A DNA stretch of 64,000 nucleotides, taken from contig DASTYT010000153.1 in NCBI GenBank assembly GCA_035764725.1, positions 24,462 through 88,461 on the forward strand, written 5' to 3'. The translations under genes were made by a program, and so were the position numbers. The notes beneath the pieces were generated by a model that was not told the DNA's origin, searched no databases, and saw only the letters and a program-made list of their open reading frames with translations. The DNA comes from Candidatus Methylomirabilota bacterium (GTDB lineage: Bacteria; Methylomirabilota; Methylomirabilia; Rokubacteriales; CSP1-6). The first letter of the stretch is position 1. The number at the start of each line of letters is the position of its first letter. Shown piece by piece: positions 43,158 through 52,993 of this stretch.

Positions 43158-43194
43158 CCATCCCCCAAAGGAGGAAGCCAGTGAGGACGACGCG

Positions 43195-43824
43195 ATGCGG
43201 GAGCTGACGGCGAGGCAGCGCGAAGTGCTGGCCTTCATCCGTACCTTCACCGAGAAGCACGGGGCGCCCCCGACCGTCCGCGAGATCGGCGAGCGCTTCC
43301 GGTTCACCGCGCGGGCGGCCTTCGATCATCTCCGAGCGCTCGAGCGCAAGGGCATGCTGCAGCGGCGGACCACCACCAAGCGGGTGTCGCGTACGCTGGT
43401 CCTGGCCCAGCGTCCCACCGCCAAGCGCGGGCCCACGAAGGACATCCCCGTCCTCGGGCGCATCGCCGCCGGCGTGCCCATCTTCGCCGATGAGAATGTC
43501 GAGGGCACGATCCCGGTCAGCACGGACTGGCTCGAGCGGCAGGGCGAGGACGTGTTCGCCCTGCGGGTGCGGGGCGAGAGCATGATCGAGGCCCATATCC
43601 TGGACGCCGATCTCGTGCTCGTGCGGCGCCAGACGTCCGCGCAGGCCGGTGACATCGTGGCCGTGTTGGTCGACGACGAGGCGACGGTCAAGCGCTTCGC
43701 CCGCGACGGCGAGCGCGTCGTATTGAAGCCCGAGCATCCCACGATGAAGCCGATCGTGATCGAGCCCGGGCGCGCGGAGGTCCGCATCCTCGGCAAGGTG
43801 CTGGGCGTGATGCGGGGGTTCTAA
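43195..43824 (+). CDS. lexA: LexA repressor
   Basis: The 209-residue SOS repressor has an N-terminal winged helix (TARQREVLAFIRTFTEKHG, PPTVREIGERFRFTARAAFDHLRAL) and a C-terminal S24 peptidase domain. The self-cleavage bond is Ala92-Gly93 in GRIAAGVP, with Ser129 (GESM) and Lys166 (ATVKRF) as the catalytic dyad. RecA filaments trigger the cleavage. The recognition helix (FTARAAFDHL) differs from E. coli, so the operator may too. The ATG at 43195 is the first start of the conserved domain; the strongest AAAGGAGG lies 18 nt upstream. Confidence 0.95.
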   Translation: MRELTARQREVLAFIRTFTEKHGAPPTVREIGERFRFTARAAFDHLRALERKGMLQRRTTTKRVSRTLVLAQRPTAKRGPTKDIPVLGRIAAGVPIFADENVEGTIPVSTDWLERQGEDVFALRVRGESMIEAHILDADLVLVRRQTSAQAGDIVAVLVDDEATVKRFARDGERVVLKPEHPTMKPIVIEPGRAEVRILGKVLGVMRGF

Positions 43825-43843
43825 GGACGCAAGGAGGCGCAGC

Positions 43844-44104
43844 ATGGCAACGACACTGGCAGGTCATGGAACGCGGCGTCGTCGAACCCGGCGTGCGCCC
43901 CACGCGGTCACGACGCCCGGCGGGCCTTCGCGACGACTCTACGCAGGACGGCGGAACGCCCTCGCAGTGCAGCGCGCTTTTTTTTCGGCCCGGGCCACTC
44001 GTCACATGACGACGCCGCGGCGCCTCGAGCCCTGGCTGGGCGGCGTCGCGATGCTGGCGGGCGTGGCGACGTGGGGACTGCTGCTGGCGCTGCTCGGCGG
44101 CTAG
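43844..44104 (+). CDS. Small lexA-linked membrane protein (candidate)
   Basis: The 86-residue frame has a strong Shine-Dalgarno (AAGGAGG, 43832-43838) right after lexA and a basic, Arg-rich N-terminal half. One C-terminal transmembrane helix ends it (LGGVAMLAGVATWGLLLALLGG). A shorter version from ATG 44007 would give a 32-residue single-pass peptide. Small single-pass proteins next to lexA inhibit cell division during SOS in other bacteria (YneA, SidA, DivS); that role is only a guess here. It may also be spurious. Confidence 0.45.
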   Translation: MATTLAGHGTRRRRTRRAPHAVTTPGGPSRRLYAGRRNALAVQRAFFSARATRHMTTPRRLEPWLGGVAMLAGVATWGLLLALLGG

Positions 44105-44117
44105 CGCGCCGCCCCGC

Positions 44118-46026
<1,909 letters not shown>

Positions 46027-46032
46027 GGCGCG

Positions 46033-46061
46033 AGAGTAGGAGGGGGCACCGTGGGTGTCAA
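46033..46061 (-). promoter_or_regulatory. Promoter of the HD-GYP gene
   Basis: Minus strand: TTGACA (46061-46056), a 17-nt spacer and TACTCT (46038-46033) end 6 nt before the ATG at 46026. Confidence 0.75.
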
Positions 46062-46084
46062 GCATCGGGCGCTCCCGCCGCGGC

Positions 46085-46113
46085 TTGCCCGCTCGGTCAG
46101 CCCCCGATACAAT
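46085..46113 (+). promoter_or_regulatory. Promoter of the RecA/KaiC-like operon
   Basis: TTGCCC (46085-46090), a 17-nt spacer and TACAAT (46108-46113) end 8 nt before the ATG at 46122. Confidence 0.75.
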
Positions 46114-46121
46114 CCCACGTC

Positions 46122-47018
46122 ATGACCACTCCTGAGAAATCACGCGTTTCGACGGGCCTCCCCCGTCTTGACAGCATGCTGGGCGGCGGGCTCCTGCCCG
46201 GCACGCTGACGGTGGTGTACGGCGCCACCGGCATCGGCAAGACCCATCTCGGCCTCACCTTCGCGAGCCACGGCCAGGTCGCGGATGGCCGGCGCGGCAT
46301 CGTGTTCGACATGAACGCGCGGGGCGACTCCCAGCAGCACCACGCCTACGCCGAGCGCCTGTTCGGCTGGCCGCTCGCGCGCTGGACCCACACGGTGACC
46401 CCCATGGCCCAGCCGTTTCCGGCGGACGGCCAGATGGACGCCTACTATTGCGACGCGTTGCCCTGGGTGGGCAAGGTACGCGACTACCAGGTCCCCACAC
46501 CCGACGGCTTCGAGTTCGACTGGAACTGGAAGGCGATGTACAACCACGCGCTCTACACCGTCCGCCCGTTCGTCTACTTCCACCTCGGCGCGGGATCGCG
46601 TCGCATCATGGTGGACGGCATCGAGCCCATGGACGTGCCCGCCGACTACATCCAGCCGTTCCTCTTCGACGAGCTCTACCGGAAGACCATCCACCGCGAC
46701 GCGGAGACGCTGGGTATGGAGATCTGCCTGCCCGTGTGGCAGCACCGCGACTACATCGACGCGCATCGCTACGATCACGCCGCGGTCACCACGCTGCTGC
46801 TCGTGACCACCGAGGAGACCCCGCTCGAGCAACTCCTCGCCCGCAAGGTGGCCGCGGGCGACATCGGCGCGGTGGCCAACACCATTCTCGTGATGGGCAG
46901 CGAGCGCGTGGGCCAGCGGCTCGCCCGCTTCCTCGCGGTGGTGAAGCACCGGGGCAGCGCGATGAGCGACGAGATCGCCGAGTACCGCGTCACGCCCACC
47001 GGGCTCGAGTTCGTGTAG
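46122..47018 (+). CDS. RecA/KaiC-like ATPase
   Basis: The 298-residue protein has RVSTGLPRLDSMLGGGLLPG and a Walker A GATGIGKT (residues 34-41). The hydrophobic strands (RRIMVDGIEPM, AVTTLLLVTTEET) act as Walker B-like cores. This resembles the KaiC/Rad55/RadA-type single-domain RecA ATPases, with an unusual insertion rich in Trp, Tyr and Asp (FEFDWNWKAMYNHALYTV). The partner or DNA role is unknown. The gene is followed by the AlkZ-related and CCA-type genes in one operon (3-nt gap, then GTGA). Confidence 0.82.
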   Translation: MTTPEKSRVSTGLPRLDSMLGGGLLPGTLTVVYGATGIGKTHLGLTFASHGQVADGRRGIVFDMNARGDSQQHHAYAERLFGWPLARWTHTVTPMAQPFPADGQMDAYYCDALPWVGKVRDYQVPTPDGFEFDWNWKAMYNHALYTVRPFVYFHLGAGSRRIMVDGIEPMDVPADYIQPFLFDELYRKTIHRDAETLGMEICLPVWQHRDYIDAHRYDHAAVTTLLLVTTEETPLEQLLARKVAAGDIGAVANTILVMGSERVGQRLARFLAVVKHRGSAMSDEIAEYRVTPTGLEFV

Positions 47019-47021
47019 CTC

Positions 47022-47867
47022 GTGGACGGCGAGACGCTCCAGGCCCAGCGGCGCCACCGCTTCCGTCAGGAGCCGGCGCGCCGCGTGCGGAGCGCGCGGG
47101 CGGCCCTCGCCTTCGTGGAGGAGGTGGGGCTGTGCTCCACCTTCTACTGCTTCCCCGACGGGCTCGCTTGCCTCTGGGAGGCGGTGGTGGGGCGCGAGAA
47201 GCCGCGCTGGCCGCGGCGCTCGCACCACGACGACGGCGTCGGGCTCACCTGGGAGCTGAAGGACACGCTGCCCGCGCGCGGACAGGTCTACTACGGCAAG
47301 GTCCTGAAGGGCCGGCCGGTGCTGGTGGCCCTCGATCTGTTTCCCACCTTCTATGCGCTCGTGCGCGGCCGCCAGCGGGCGCGCGACTACCGGGTCGAGT
47401 ACGCGGAAGGGCGGCTCACCATCCAGGCCAAGCGCATCATGGATGCGCTCGTGCGCGAGGCGCCCCAGTACACGCGGGGTCTCCGCGCGGAGGCCTTCAT
47501 GCTCGAGCCAGAGAAGACGCGCGACTTCGAGCGCGCGATGGCCGAGCTGCAGCAGGGGCTCTGGGTGGTGAAGACCGAGGAGCGCTACGAGCCCACGTTT
47601 TCCTACCGATGGGACTTGGTGGAGCATTGGCTCGCCGAGGGGACCGCCGAGGGACGCCGCCTCGCCCGCGGAGCCGCACTGAGCCGGCTGCTCGAGCGCT
47701 ATCTGCGGGGCGCGCGCTACTCGACGCCGCGTCGTCTCGCGCGTCTCTTCGGTGTGCCCCCCCCCGAGGTGGACGCCGCGCTCGCCGGGCTGGTCCGCGC
47801 CGGCGCGGTGCGCGCGGACCAGGTGGTGGCGGGCTGGCCAGGGCGCTGGGTGCTGAGCGCACGGTGA
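47022..47867 (+). CDS. AlkZ-related winged-helix protein
   Basis: The 281-residue product resembles the AlkZ-related proteins, a divergent arm of the YcaQ/AlkZ DNA-glycosylase superfamily. It has FVEEVGLCSTFYCFPDGLACLWEA, LKDTLPARGQVYYGKVLKGRP, an AKRIMDALVREAP helix and a C-terminal winged-helix-like RRLARLFGVPPPEVDAAL. AlkZ unhooks DNA interstrand cross-links, but its catalytic motif cannot be confirmed here. The operon position next to a RecA-like ATPase fits DNA damage handling (inference). GTG start. Confidence 0.65.
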   Translation: MDGETLQAQRRHRFRQEPARRVRSARAALAFVEEVGLCSTFYCFPDGLACLWEAVVGREKPRWPRRSHHDDGVGLTWELKDTLPARGQVYYGKVLKGRPVLVALDLFPTFYALVRGRQRARDYRVEYAEGRLTIQAKRIMDALVREAPQYTRGLRAEAFMLEPEKTRDFERAMAELQQGLWVVKTEERYEPTFSYRWDLVEHWLAEGTAEGRRLARGAALSRLLERYLRGARYSTPRRLARLFGVPPPEVDAALAGLVRAGAVRADQVVAGWPGRWVLSAR

Positions 47868-49333
47868 GCCAGGCGGCGCGTGTCCTCCGCCTCGAGGCGT
47901 TCCCGCCCGAGGCCCGTGCGACGATCGCACGCCTCGCCGAAGCCGGCGCCGCCGACGCGTGGCTGGTGGGCGGCGCGGTCCGGGATGCTCTGGCCGGCGC
48001 GATGCTGCGCGAGCTCGACCTCGCGGTGCCCGCGAGCGCCCTCTCCCGCGGGCGCGCCCTCGCCGATCGGCTGCACGCCCGCTTCGTGGTCCTCGACGAG
48101 GGCCGCGGCGTGTGCCGGCTCGTGGGCGCCATCTCCATCGACCTCACCGATTTCCGCGCCCCCACCATCGAGGCCGATCTCGCCGCGCGCGACTTCACCG
48201 TCAACGCCCTGGCCGTTCCGCTGGGGGCGCTCGCCGCCGCGGGCGGTGCGCCGCTGCTGGATCCCACTGGTGGGATCGCCGACCTCGATGCGCGGCTGGT
48301 CCGGCTCTGCGGCCCGCGTGCCCTCACCGAAGATCCCGTGCGCATCCTCCGCGGCGTTCGCCTGGCGCTAGACCCGGGCTGGCGGCTGGATCCAGGCGTC
48401 GCCGCCGCCGCGCGCGCGGCCGCGCCCGGACTGGCCGGGGTCGCCGCGGAGCGCGTGCGGGACGAGCTAGCGCGCATCCTCGACGGGCCCGCGGCCGCGC
48501 GCGGTCTGCGGCTCCTCGACGACATGGGCGCGCTCGCCGTGCTCCTGCCGGAGAGCGGGCCGATGCGCGCCACCCCGCAGCCCCTGCCGCATCACTTCGA
48601 CGTGTGGGAGCACTCGCTGCGCGCGGTGGCGGCCGCCGACCGGCTGCTCGCGGAGGCGCCCTCTCTGGCCCGCTGGGGCCAGGACATCGCCGCGCGCGCC
48701 GACGAGGACCTGGGCGACGGGCTCACGCGCCGCGCCGCCGTGAAGCTGGCCGCTCTGCTCCACGACGTGGCCAAGCCCGAGACGCGCACGGAGGAGGCGG
48801 ACGGCCGCGTGCGCTTCCTCGGCCACGATGTCGCGGGTGCCGCGCGAGTTGCCGGCATCGCCGAGCGATGGCGGCTCTCGCGCCGCGCTGCCGCGATGCT
48901 GGAGCAGCTCGTCCGGCATCACCTCCGCCCGATGCATCTCGCGCAGTCGGGACCGATCACGCGGCGCGCCCGCCATCGCTTCTTCCGCGACCTCGGCGAG
49001 GACGCGGGCGCGCTGCTCCTGCTCGCCCTCGCCGACGCCGCCGGCCTGCGCGGCGACGATCCATTGGAAGTCTGGGCCGGGGAGGGTGGCCGCGTGCTGC
49101 GCGAGCTGCAGGCGGGCGCCGCCGAGGAACGCGCGCTCGCCGCAGCGCCGCCGCTCGTCACCGGCGCCGACGTCATGGCCGCCTTCGGGCTCCCGTCGGG
49201 CCCCGCGGTGGGGCGCCTGCTCGCCCGGGCGCGGGAGGCCCAGGCGCTCGGTCAGGTGGCCACGCGCGAGGAGGCCCTGGCGCTGCTCGCGCGCGAGCCA
49301 CCCGCCCTTGACACCCCCGAGGCCGACTCCTAG
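47864..49333 (+). CDS. CCA-adding/poly(A) polymerase-family nucleotidyltransferase with HD domain
   Basis: The 489-residue enzyme has the class II head (DAWLVGGAVRDALAGAM, then LRELDLAV), the ARDFTVNALAV and LTEDPVRILRGVRLA motifs, and an HD domain (AALLHDVAKPETRT). It should add CCA or A residues to tRNA or RNA 3' ends. The usual metal-binding DxD reads ELD here, a Glu for Asp change. The GTG start overlaps the AlkZ-related stop (GTGA). Confidence 0.88.
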   Translation: MSQAARVLRLEAFPPEARATIARLAEAGAADAWLVGGAVRDALAGAMLRELDLAVPASALSRGRALADRLHARFVVLDEGRGVCRLVGAISIDLTDFRAPTIEADLAARDFTVNALAVPLGALAAAGGAPLLDPTGGIADLDARLVRLCGPRALTEDPVRILRGVRLALDPGWRLDPGVAAAARAAAPGLAGVAAERVRDELARILDGPAAARGLRLLDDMGALAVLLPESGPMRATPQPLPHHFDVWEHSLRAVAAADRLLAEAPSLARWGQDIAARADEDLGDGLTRRAAVKLAALLHDVAKPETRTEEADGRVRFLGHDVAGAARVAGIAERWRLSRRAAAMLEQLVRHHLRPMHLAQSGPITRRARHRFFRDLGEDAGALLLLALADAAGLRGDDPLEVWAGEGGRVLRELQAGAAEERALAAAPPLVTGADVMAAFGLPSGPAVGRLLARAREAQALGQVATREEALALLAREPPALDTPEADS

Positions 49334-49336
49334 AGT
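49308..49336 (+). promoter_or_regulatory. Promoter of the first substrate-binding-protein gene
   Basis: TTGACA (49308-49313), a 17-nt spacer and TAGAGT (49331-49336). It lies in the 3' end of the nucleotidyltransferase gene. The same boxes and spacing precede the downstream paralogue. Confidence 0.7.
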
Positions 49337-49374
49337 AGCGCCACCTCGACCGCGCCTTCTCACAAGGAGACGCC

Positions 49375-50928
49375 ATGCGCTCCCTCACGCTCCTGGTCCT
49401 CCTCGTCGTCGTGCTCGCGCCGCCCGGGCTCGCGGGGGCCGCGCCGCAGGGCACCGTCGTCATCGCGCAGGGCGTGGATCCCACCACGCTCGACCCCATG
49501 AACCATGCGGAGTCGCCCGCCGCCAACCTCGCCCGCAACATGTTCGACACGCTCCTCGAGCGCGATGCCAACCTCGTGCTGCAGCCCGCGCTGGCGGCCG
49601 AGATGCCCAAGCTGGTGGCGCCGACCGCATGGGAGTTCAAGCTCCGCCCCGGCATCAAGTTCCACAACGGCGAGCCCGTGGACGCGGAGGCCGTGAAGTT
49701 CAGCCTGGAGCGGCTGGTGGACCCCAAGCTGAAGCTGCGCGGCGCCTCGCCCTTCGCGCCCTTGAGCCACGTCGAGATCGTGGATCCGCTCACCGTGCGC
49801 ATCCACACCAAGGCGCCGTGGCCCATCCTCGACACGCTCATGTCGGGCACGGGCACCGCGATTCTGCCGCCCAAGTACTATCGCGAGAAGGACCTGACCT
49901 ACGTCGCCCGCAGCCCGGTGGGCTCCGGCCCGTTCAGGTTCGTGCGCTGGGTGAAGGACGATCGCATCGAGCTGGAAGCCAACGAGAGCTACTGGCGGGG
50001 CGCGCCCCGGGTCAAGCGGCTGGTCTGGCGGCCCATTCCCGACGACGCGGTGCGGGTGGCCGCGCTGCAGAACGGCGAGGTAGACGTGGCGGTGAACATC
50101 CCGCCGCACCTCGCTCAGATCATCGCCAACCATCCCAGGCTCTTCCTCTCCACCGCGCCCAGCGTGCGCACCATCCAGCTCCTCTACTACACGCATCAGT
50201 TCGACGCCCAGCACAAGCTGATCGGGCCTTACCCGGGGCCGGTGGCGGACCGGCGCGTGCGCCTCGCCATGAACTACGCAGTGGACGTGGACGAGGTGAT
50301 CCGCACCGTGCTCGACGGCAAGGCCATTCGCGTGGCCTCCATGCTCACCGACAAGCACTTCGGCTTCGACCCGACGCTCGCGCCCATCAAGCCGGACCCG
50401 GCGCGGGTGAAGCAGCTCCTCACCGAGGCCGGCTTCCCCGGCGGCGTGGACATGGTGCTCAACGCCCCCCAGGGCCGCTACGTGCGTGACAAGGAGGTGG
50501 CGGAAGCCATCGCCGGCCAGCTCGGCAAGGCGGGCATCCGCACCACGCTTCGCGTACACGAGTGGGGGACCTACCTCAACAACATGGCCTACGTGCACAA
50601 GGCCGGCCCGGTGTGGCTCATCGGCTGGGGCGTCTCCGCCTACGACGCGGAGCCGGCGTACGTGCCCCTGTTCCGCTCCGGGAAGATCCTCGCCAACTAC
50701 TACAACGCCGACTTCGACGGCATGGTCGACCAGGCGCAGAGCACCATGGACCCCAAGCGCCGCGCCGAGCTCTACCACCGCCTCATGCGGCTCTGGATCG
50801 ACGACGCCGCGGCCATGCCCCTCTACCAGCAGCTCGACCTCTACGGGGCGACCCGCCGGGTGACCTGGAAGGCGCGCGGCGACGAGCTGATCAAGGGCTT
50901 CGACATGGCCGTGAAGGACGCGCGGTAA
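49375..50928 (+). CDS. Family 5 ABC substrate-binding protein (peptide/nickel type)
   Basis: The 517-residue periplasmic protein has a signal peptide (TLLVLLVVVLAPPGLAGA) and the SBP_bac_5 fold: QGVDPTTLDPMNHAE, LRPGIKFHNGEPVDAEAVKFS, GSGPFRFVRW and YLNNMAYVHKAGPVWLIGWG. It binds peptides, sugars or nickel for an ABC importer. No permease or ATPase genes adjoin. The next gene is a close paralogue. An AAGGAG Shine-Dalgarno precedes the ATG. Confidence 0.92.
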   Translation: MRSLTLLVLLVVVLAPPGLAGAAPQGTVVIAQGVDPTTLDPMNHAESPAANLARNMFDTLLERDANLVLQPALAAEMPKLVAPTAWEFKLRPGIKFHNGEPVDAEAVKFSLERLVDPKLKLRGASPFAPLSHVEIVDPLTVRIHTKAPWPILDTLMSGTGTAILPPKYYREKDLTYVARSPVGSGPFRFVRWVKDDRIELEANESYWRGAPRVKRLVWRPIPDDAVRVAALQNGEVDVAVNIPPHLAQIIANHPRLFLSTAPSVRTIQLLYYTHQFDAQHKLIGPYPGPVADRRVRLAMNYAVDVDEVIRTVLDGKAIRVASMLTDKHFGFDPTLAPIKPDPARVKQLLTEAGFPGGVDMVLNAPQGRYVRDKEVAEAIAGQLGKAGIRTTLRVHEWGTYLNNMAYVHKAGPVWLIGWGVSAYDAEPAYVPLFRSGKILANYYNADFDGMVDQAQSTMDPKRRAELYHRLMRLWIDDAAAMPLYQQLDLYGATRRVTWKARGDELIKGFDMAVKDAR

Positions 50929-50940
50929 GGCCCCGTCAAC

Positions 50941-50969
50941 TTGACAGTTCGGGGAGGGGTCTTTAGAGT
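50941..50969 (+). promoter_or_regulatory. Promoter of the second substrate-binding-protein gene
   Basis: TTGACA (50941-50946), a 17-nt spacer and TAGAGT (50964-50969), identical in both boxes to the promoter of the first paralogue. Confidence 0.75.
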
Positions 50970-51011
50970 CGAGTCGTTTGTCATCTCACACCGGATCGTG
51001 AGGAGGACTTG

Positions 51012-52547
51012 ATGGACTGGAAGCGACTGCTCACCGCCCTCGTGCTCGTCGCCGCGCTCCCCGCGCTCACGCTCGCCGCGCCGGAAGGCAAGGTCGTGAT
51101 CGCGCAAGGCGTCGACCCGACCACGCTCGACACCATGAACCAGCAGGAGACGCCCGCGTCGGTGGTGGCCACCCACATCTTCGACACGCTGGTCGAGCGC
51201 GATCCGAGCCTCAAGATCGTGCCGGCGCTGGCCGCCGAGCTGCCGAAGCTCGTGGCGCCCACCACGTGGGAGGTCAAGCTCCGCAAGGGCGTCAAGTTCC
51301 ACAACGGGGAAGACTTCAACGCGGAGTCGGTGAAGTTCAGCCTCGAGCGCGTCAAGTCGGGCATGCGCTCCAGCTCGAACTTCCGTCCCATCGACCGGGT
51401 GGACATCGTCGATCCCTACACGGTACGGGTGCAGACCTCCAAGCCCTGGCCGACCTTCACCACGATCATGGGCTTCCGCCAGGCCTCGATGTATCCGCCC
51501 AAGGCGTACGCGGGCAAGGACACCGCGTTCATCTCGAAGAATCCCATCGGCACCGGCCCCTACAAGTTCGTGAAGTGGGACAAGGACGAGCAGATCGTGC
51601 TGGAGGCCAACGAGCAGTACTGGCGGGGCGCGCCCAAGATCAAGACCGTCGTGTTCCGGCCCATCCCGGACGATGCGGTGCGCGTGGCCGCGCTACAGAA
51701 CGGCGAGGTCGACGTGGCGGTGAACATCCCGCCCCACCTGGCCAACATCATCGCGAATCACCCGAAGCTGTTCCTCTCCACCGCGCCGTCCATCCGCACG
51801 CTCCAGCTCATGATCGTGACGCATGACTTCGACAAGGATCACAAGCTGATCGGCGTCACCAAGTCGCCGGTGGCCGACAAGCGGGTGCGCCAGGCGATGC
51901 TCTATGCGGTGGACGCCGACGACATCGTCAAGAACGTGCTCGACGGCAAGGCCTTCCGCGTGGCCACGCTGCTCACCCCGCTCCACTTCGGCTACGACCC
52001 CGCGCTCAAGCCGGTGAAGCCGGATCTGCCCAAAGTGAAGAAGCTCCTCGCCGAGGCCGGCTTCGCCAACGGGCTCGAGCTCACGCTCAACAGCCCCCAG
52101 GGCCGCTACGTGCGGGACAAGGAAGTGGCGGAGGCGGTGGCGGGGCAGCTCACCAAGGCCGGCATCAAGACGCAGCTCAAGACCCACGAGTTCGTGAGCT
52201 TCCTCAACACGATGGTGTACGTGCACAAGCCCGGTCCGGTGTGGCTGATCGGCTGGGGCACCCCCACGATCGACGCGGAGACGGTGTACGTGCCACTCTT
52301 CCGCACGGGGAGCAATCTCGGCAACTACTCGAACCCGGACTTCGACGGCATGGTGGATCAGGCTCAGTCGACGATGGACGAGAAGAAGCGGCTGGAGATC
52401 TACCACCGAGTCAACAAGCTCTTCGTCGAGGAGGTCCCGGCGATCCCCCTCTATCAGCAGATGGATCTCTACGGGGCCAGCAAGCGCCTCAGCTGGAAGG
52501 CGCGCAGCGACGAGCTGATCAAGGCGTATGACATGTCACTGAAGTAG
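51012..52547 (+). CDS. Family 5 ABC substrate-binding protein, tandem paralogue
   Basis: The 511-residue periplasmic protein (signal peptide RLLTALVLVAALPALTLA) matches its upstream neighbour over the whole length; for example QGVDPTTLDTMNQQE, FHNGEDFNAESVKFS and GEVDVAVNIPPHLANIIA are nearly the same. It arose by tandem duplication that kept a copy of the promoter. Differences cluster in the region after residue 110, so the ligands may differ. The ATG at 51012 has a GAGGAGG Shine-Dalgarno; a TTG lies just before it. Confidence 0.92.
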   Translation: MDWKRLLTALVLVAALPALTLAAPEGKVVIAQGVDPTTLDTMNQQETPASVVATHIFDTLVERDPSLKIVPALAAELPKLVAPTTWEVKLRKGVKFHNGEDFNAESVKFSLERVKSGMRSSSNFRPIDRVDIVDPYTVRVQTSKPWPTFTTIMGFRQASMYPPKAYAGKDTAFISKNPIGTGPYKFVKWDKDEQIVLEANEQYWRGAPKIKTVVFRPIPDDAVRVAALQNGEVDVAVNIPPHLANIIANHPKLFLSTAPSIRTLQLMIVTHDFDKDHKLIGVTKSPVADKRVRQAMLYAVDADDIVKNVLDGKAFRVATLLTPLHFGYDPALKPVKPDLPKVKKLLAEAGFANGLELTLNSPQGRYVRDKEVAEAVAGQLTKAGIKTQLKTHEFVSFLNTMVYVHKPGPVWLIGWGTPTIDAETVYVPLFRTGSNLGNYSNPDFDGMVDQAQSTMDEKKRLEIYHRVNKLFVEEVPAIPLYQQMDLYGASKRLSWKARSDELIKAYDMSLK

Positions 52548-52553
52548 TACACT
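52548..52553 (+). promoter_or_regulatory. -10 box of the tRNA gene
   Basis: TACACT directly follows the stop of the substrate-binding-protein gene and ends 9 nt before the tRNA. The -35 is not clear. Confidence 0.45.
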
Positions 52554-52562
52554 AGACACCGC

Positions 52563-52637
52563 GCGGCCGTAATTCAGTGGCAGAATGCCAGCTTCCCAAG
52601 CTGGACGTCGCCGGTTCGAATCCGGTCGGCCGCTCCA
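52563..52637 (+). tRNA. tRNA-Gly (anticodon CCC)
   Basis: The 75-nt cloverleaf folds fully. The acceptor stem GCGGCCG/CGGCCGC, the D stem ATTC/GAAT, the anticodon stem CCAGC/GCTGG with loop TTCCCAA (anticodon CCC, reads GGG), and the T arm GCCGG-TTCGAAT-CCGGT are all present. A discriminator T and an encoded CCA follow. Confidence 0.95.
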
Positions 52638-52644
52638 CTCGCGA

Positions 52645-52672
52645 GGGGGCCACGGGGTGACCCGTGGCCCCC
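52645..52672 (+). terminator. Terminator of the tRNA gene
   Basis: A perfect 12-bp stem (GGGGGCCACGGG with CCCGTGGCCCCC) and GTGA tetraloop are followed by a T/G-rich TGTGTGTTTCT. It starts 8 nt after the tRNA. It may also stop the convergent azlCD transcript. Confidence 0.8.
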
Positions 52673-52693
52673 TGTGTGTTTCTGCCGCTGCGC

Positions 52694-52993
52694 TCAGCCA
52701 AGGGCCGCGGCGAGGGCGGTGACCGCGAAGCCGGCGCCCAGCGCCGCCCACTCGTGGTCGGTGCGCGCCATGGCGACGACGGCGGCCACGCAGCCGGCCA
52801 GGGCCGGCCAGCCCGCCTCGAGCACGCCGGCCGCCGCGAACGCGATGAAGAGATTGCCCGGCGCCAGCCGCAGGAGACGGGGCAGGGCGCCTCGCGAGGG
52901 TAGGGCGCCGGCGGCGAGGAAGCCCCCCACGCGCATCAGCACGCTCGCGGCGCCCACCGTCAGCACCACGAGCAGGACGTCGCGCTCAGGCAT
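52694..52993 (-). CDS. azlD: AzlD-type branched-chain amino acid exporter small subunit
   Basis: The 99-residue protein has three or four helices and the AzlD look (RVGGFLAAGALP, LRLAPGNLFIAFAAAGVLEAG). With AzlC it exports branched-chain amino acids or analogues. It overlaps azlC by 8 nt, and both genes run on the minus strand. Confidence 0.85.
   Translation of the reverse strand: MPERDVLLVVLTVGAASVLMRVGGFLAAGALPSRGALPRLLRLAPGNLFIAFAAAGVLEAGWPALAGCVAAVVAMARTDHEWAALGAGFAVTALAAALG

Noticed and set aside
43978-43990. T tract as a terminator of the lexA transcript
   Set aside because: No stable hairpin precedes the T8 run, and an open frame with a strong ribosome site runs through it.
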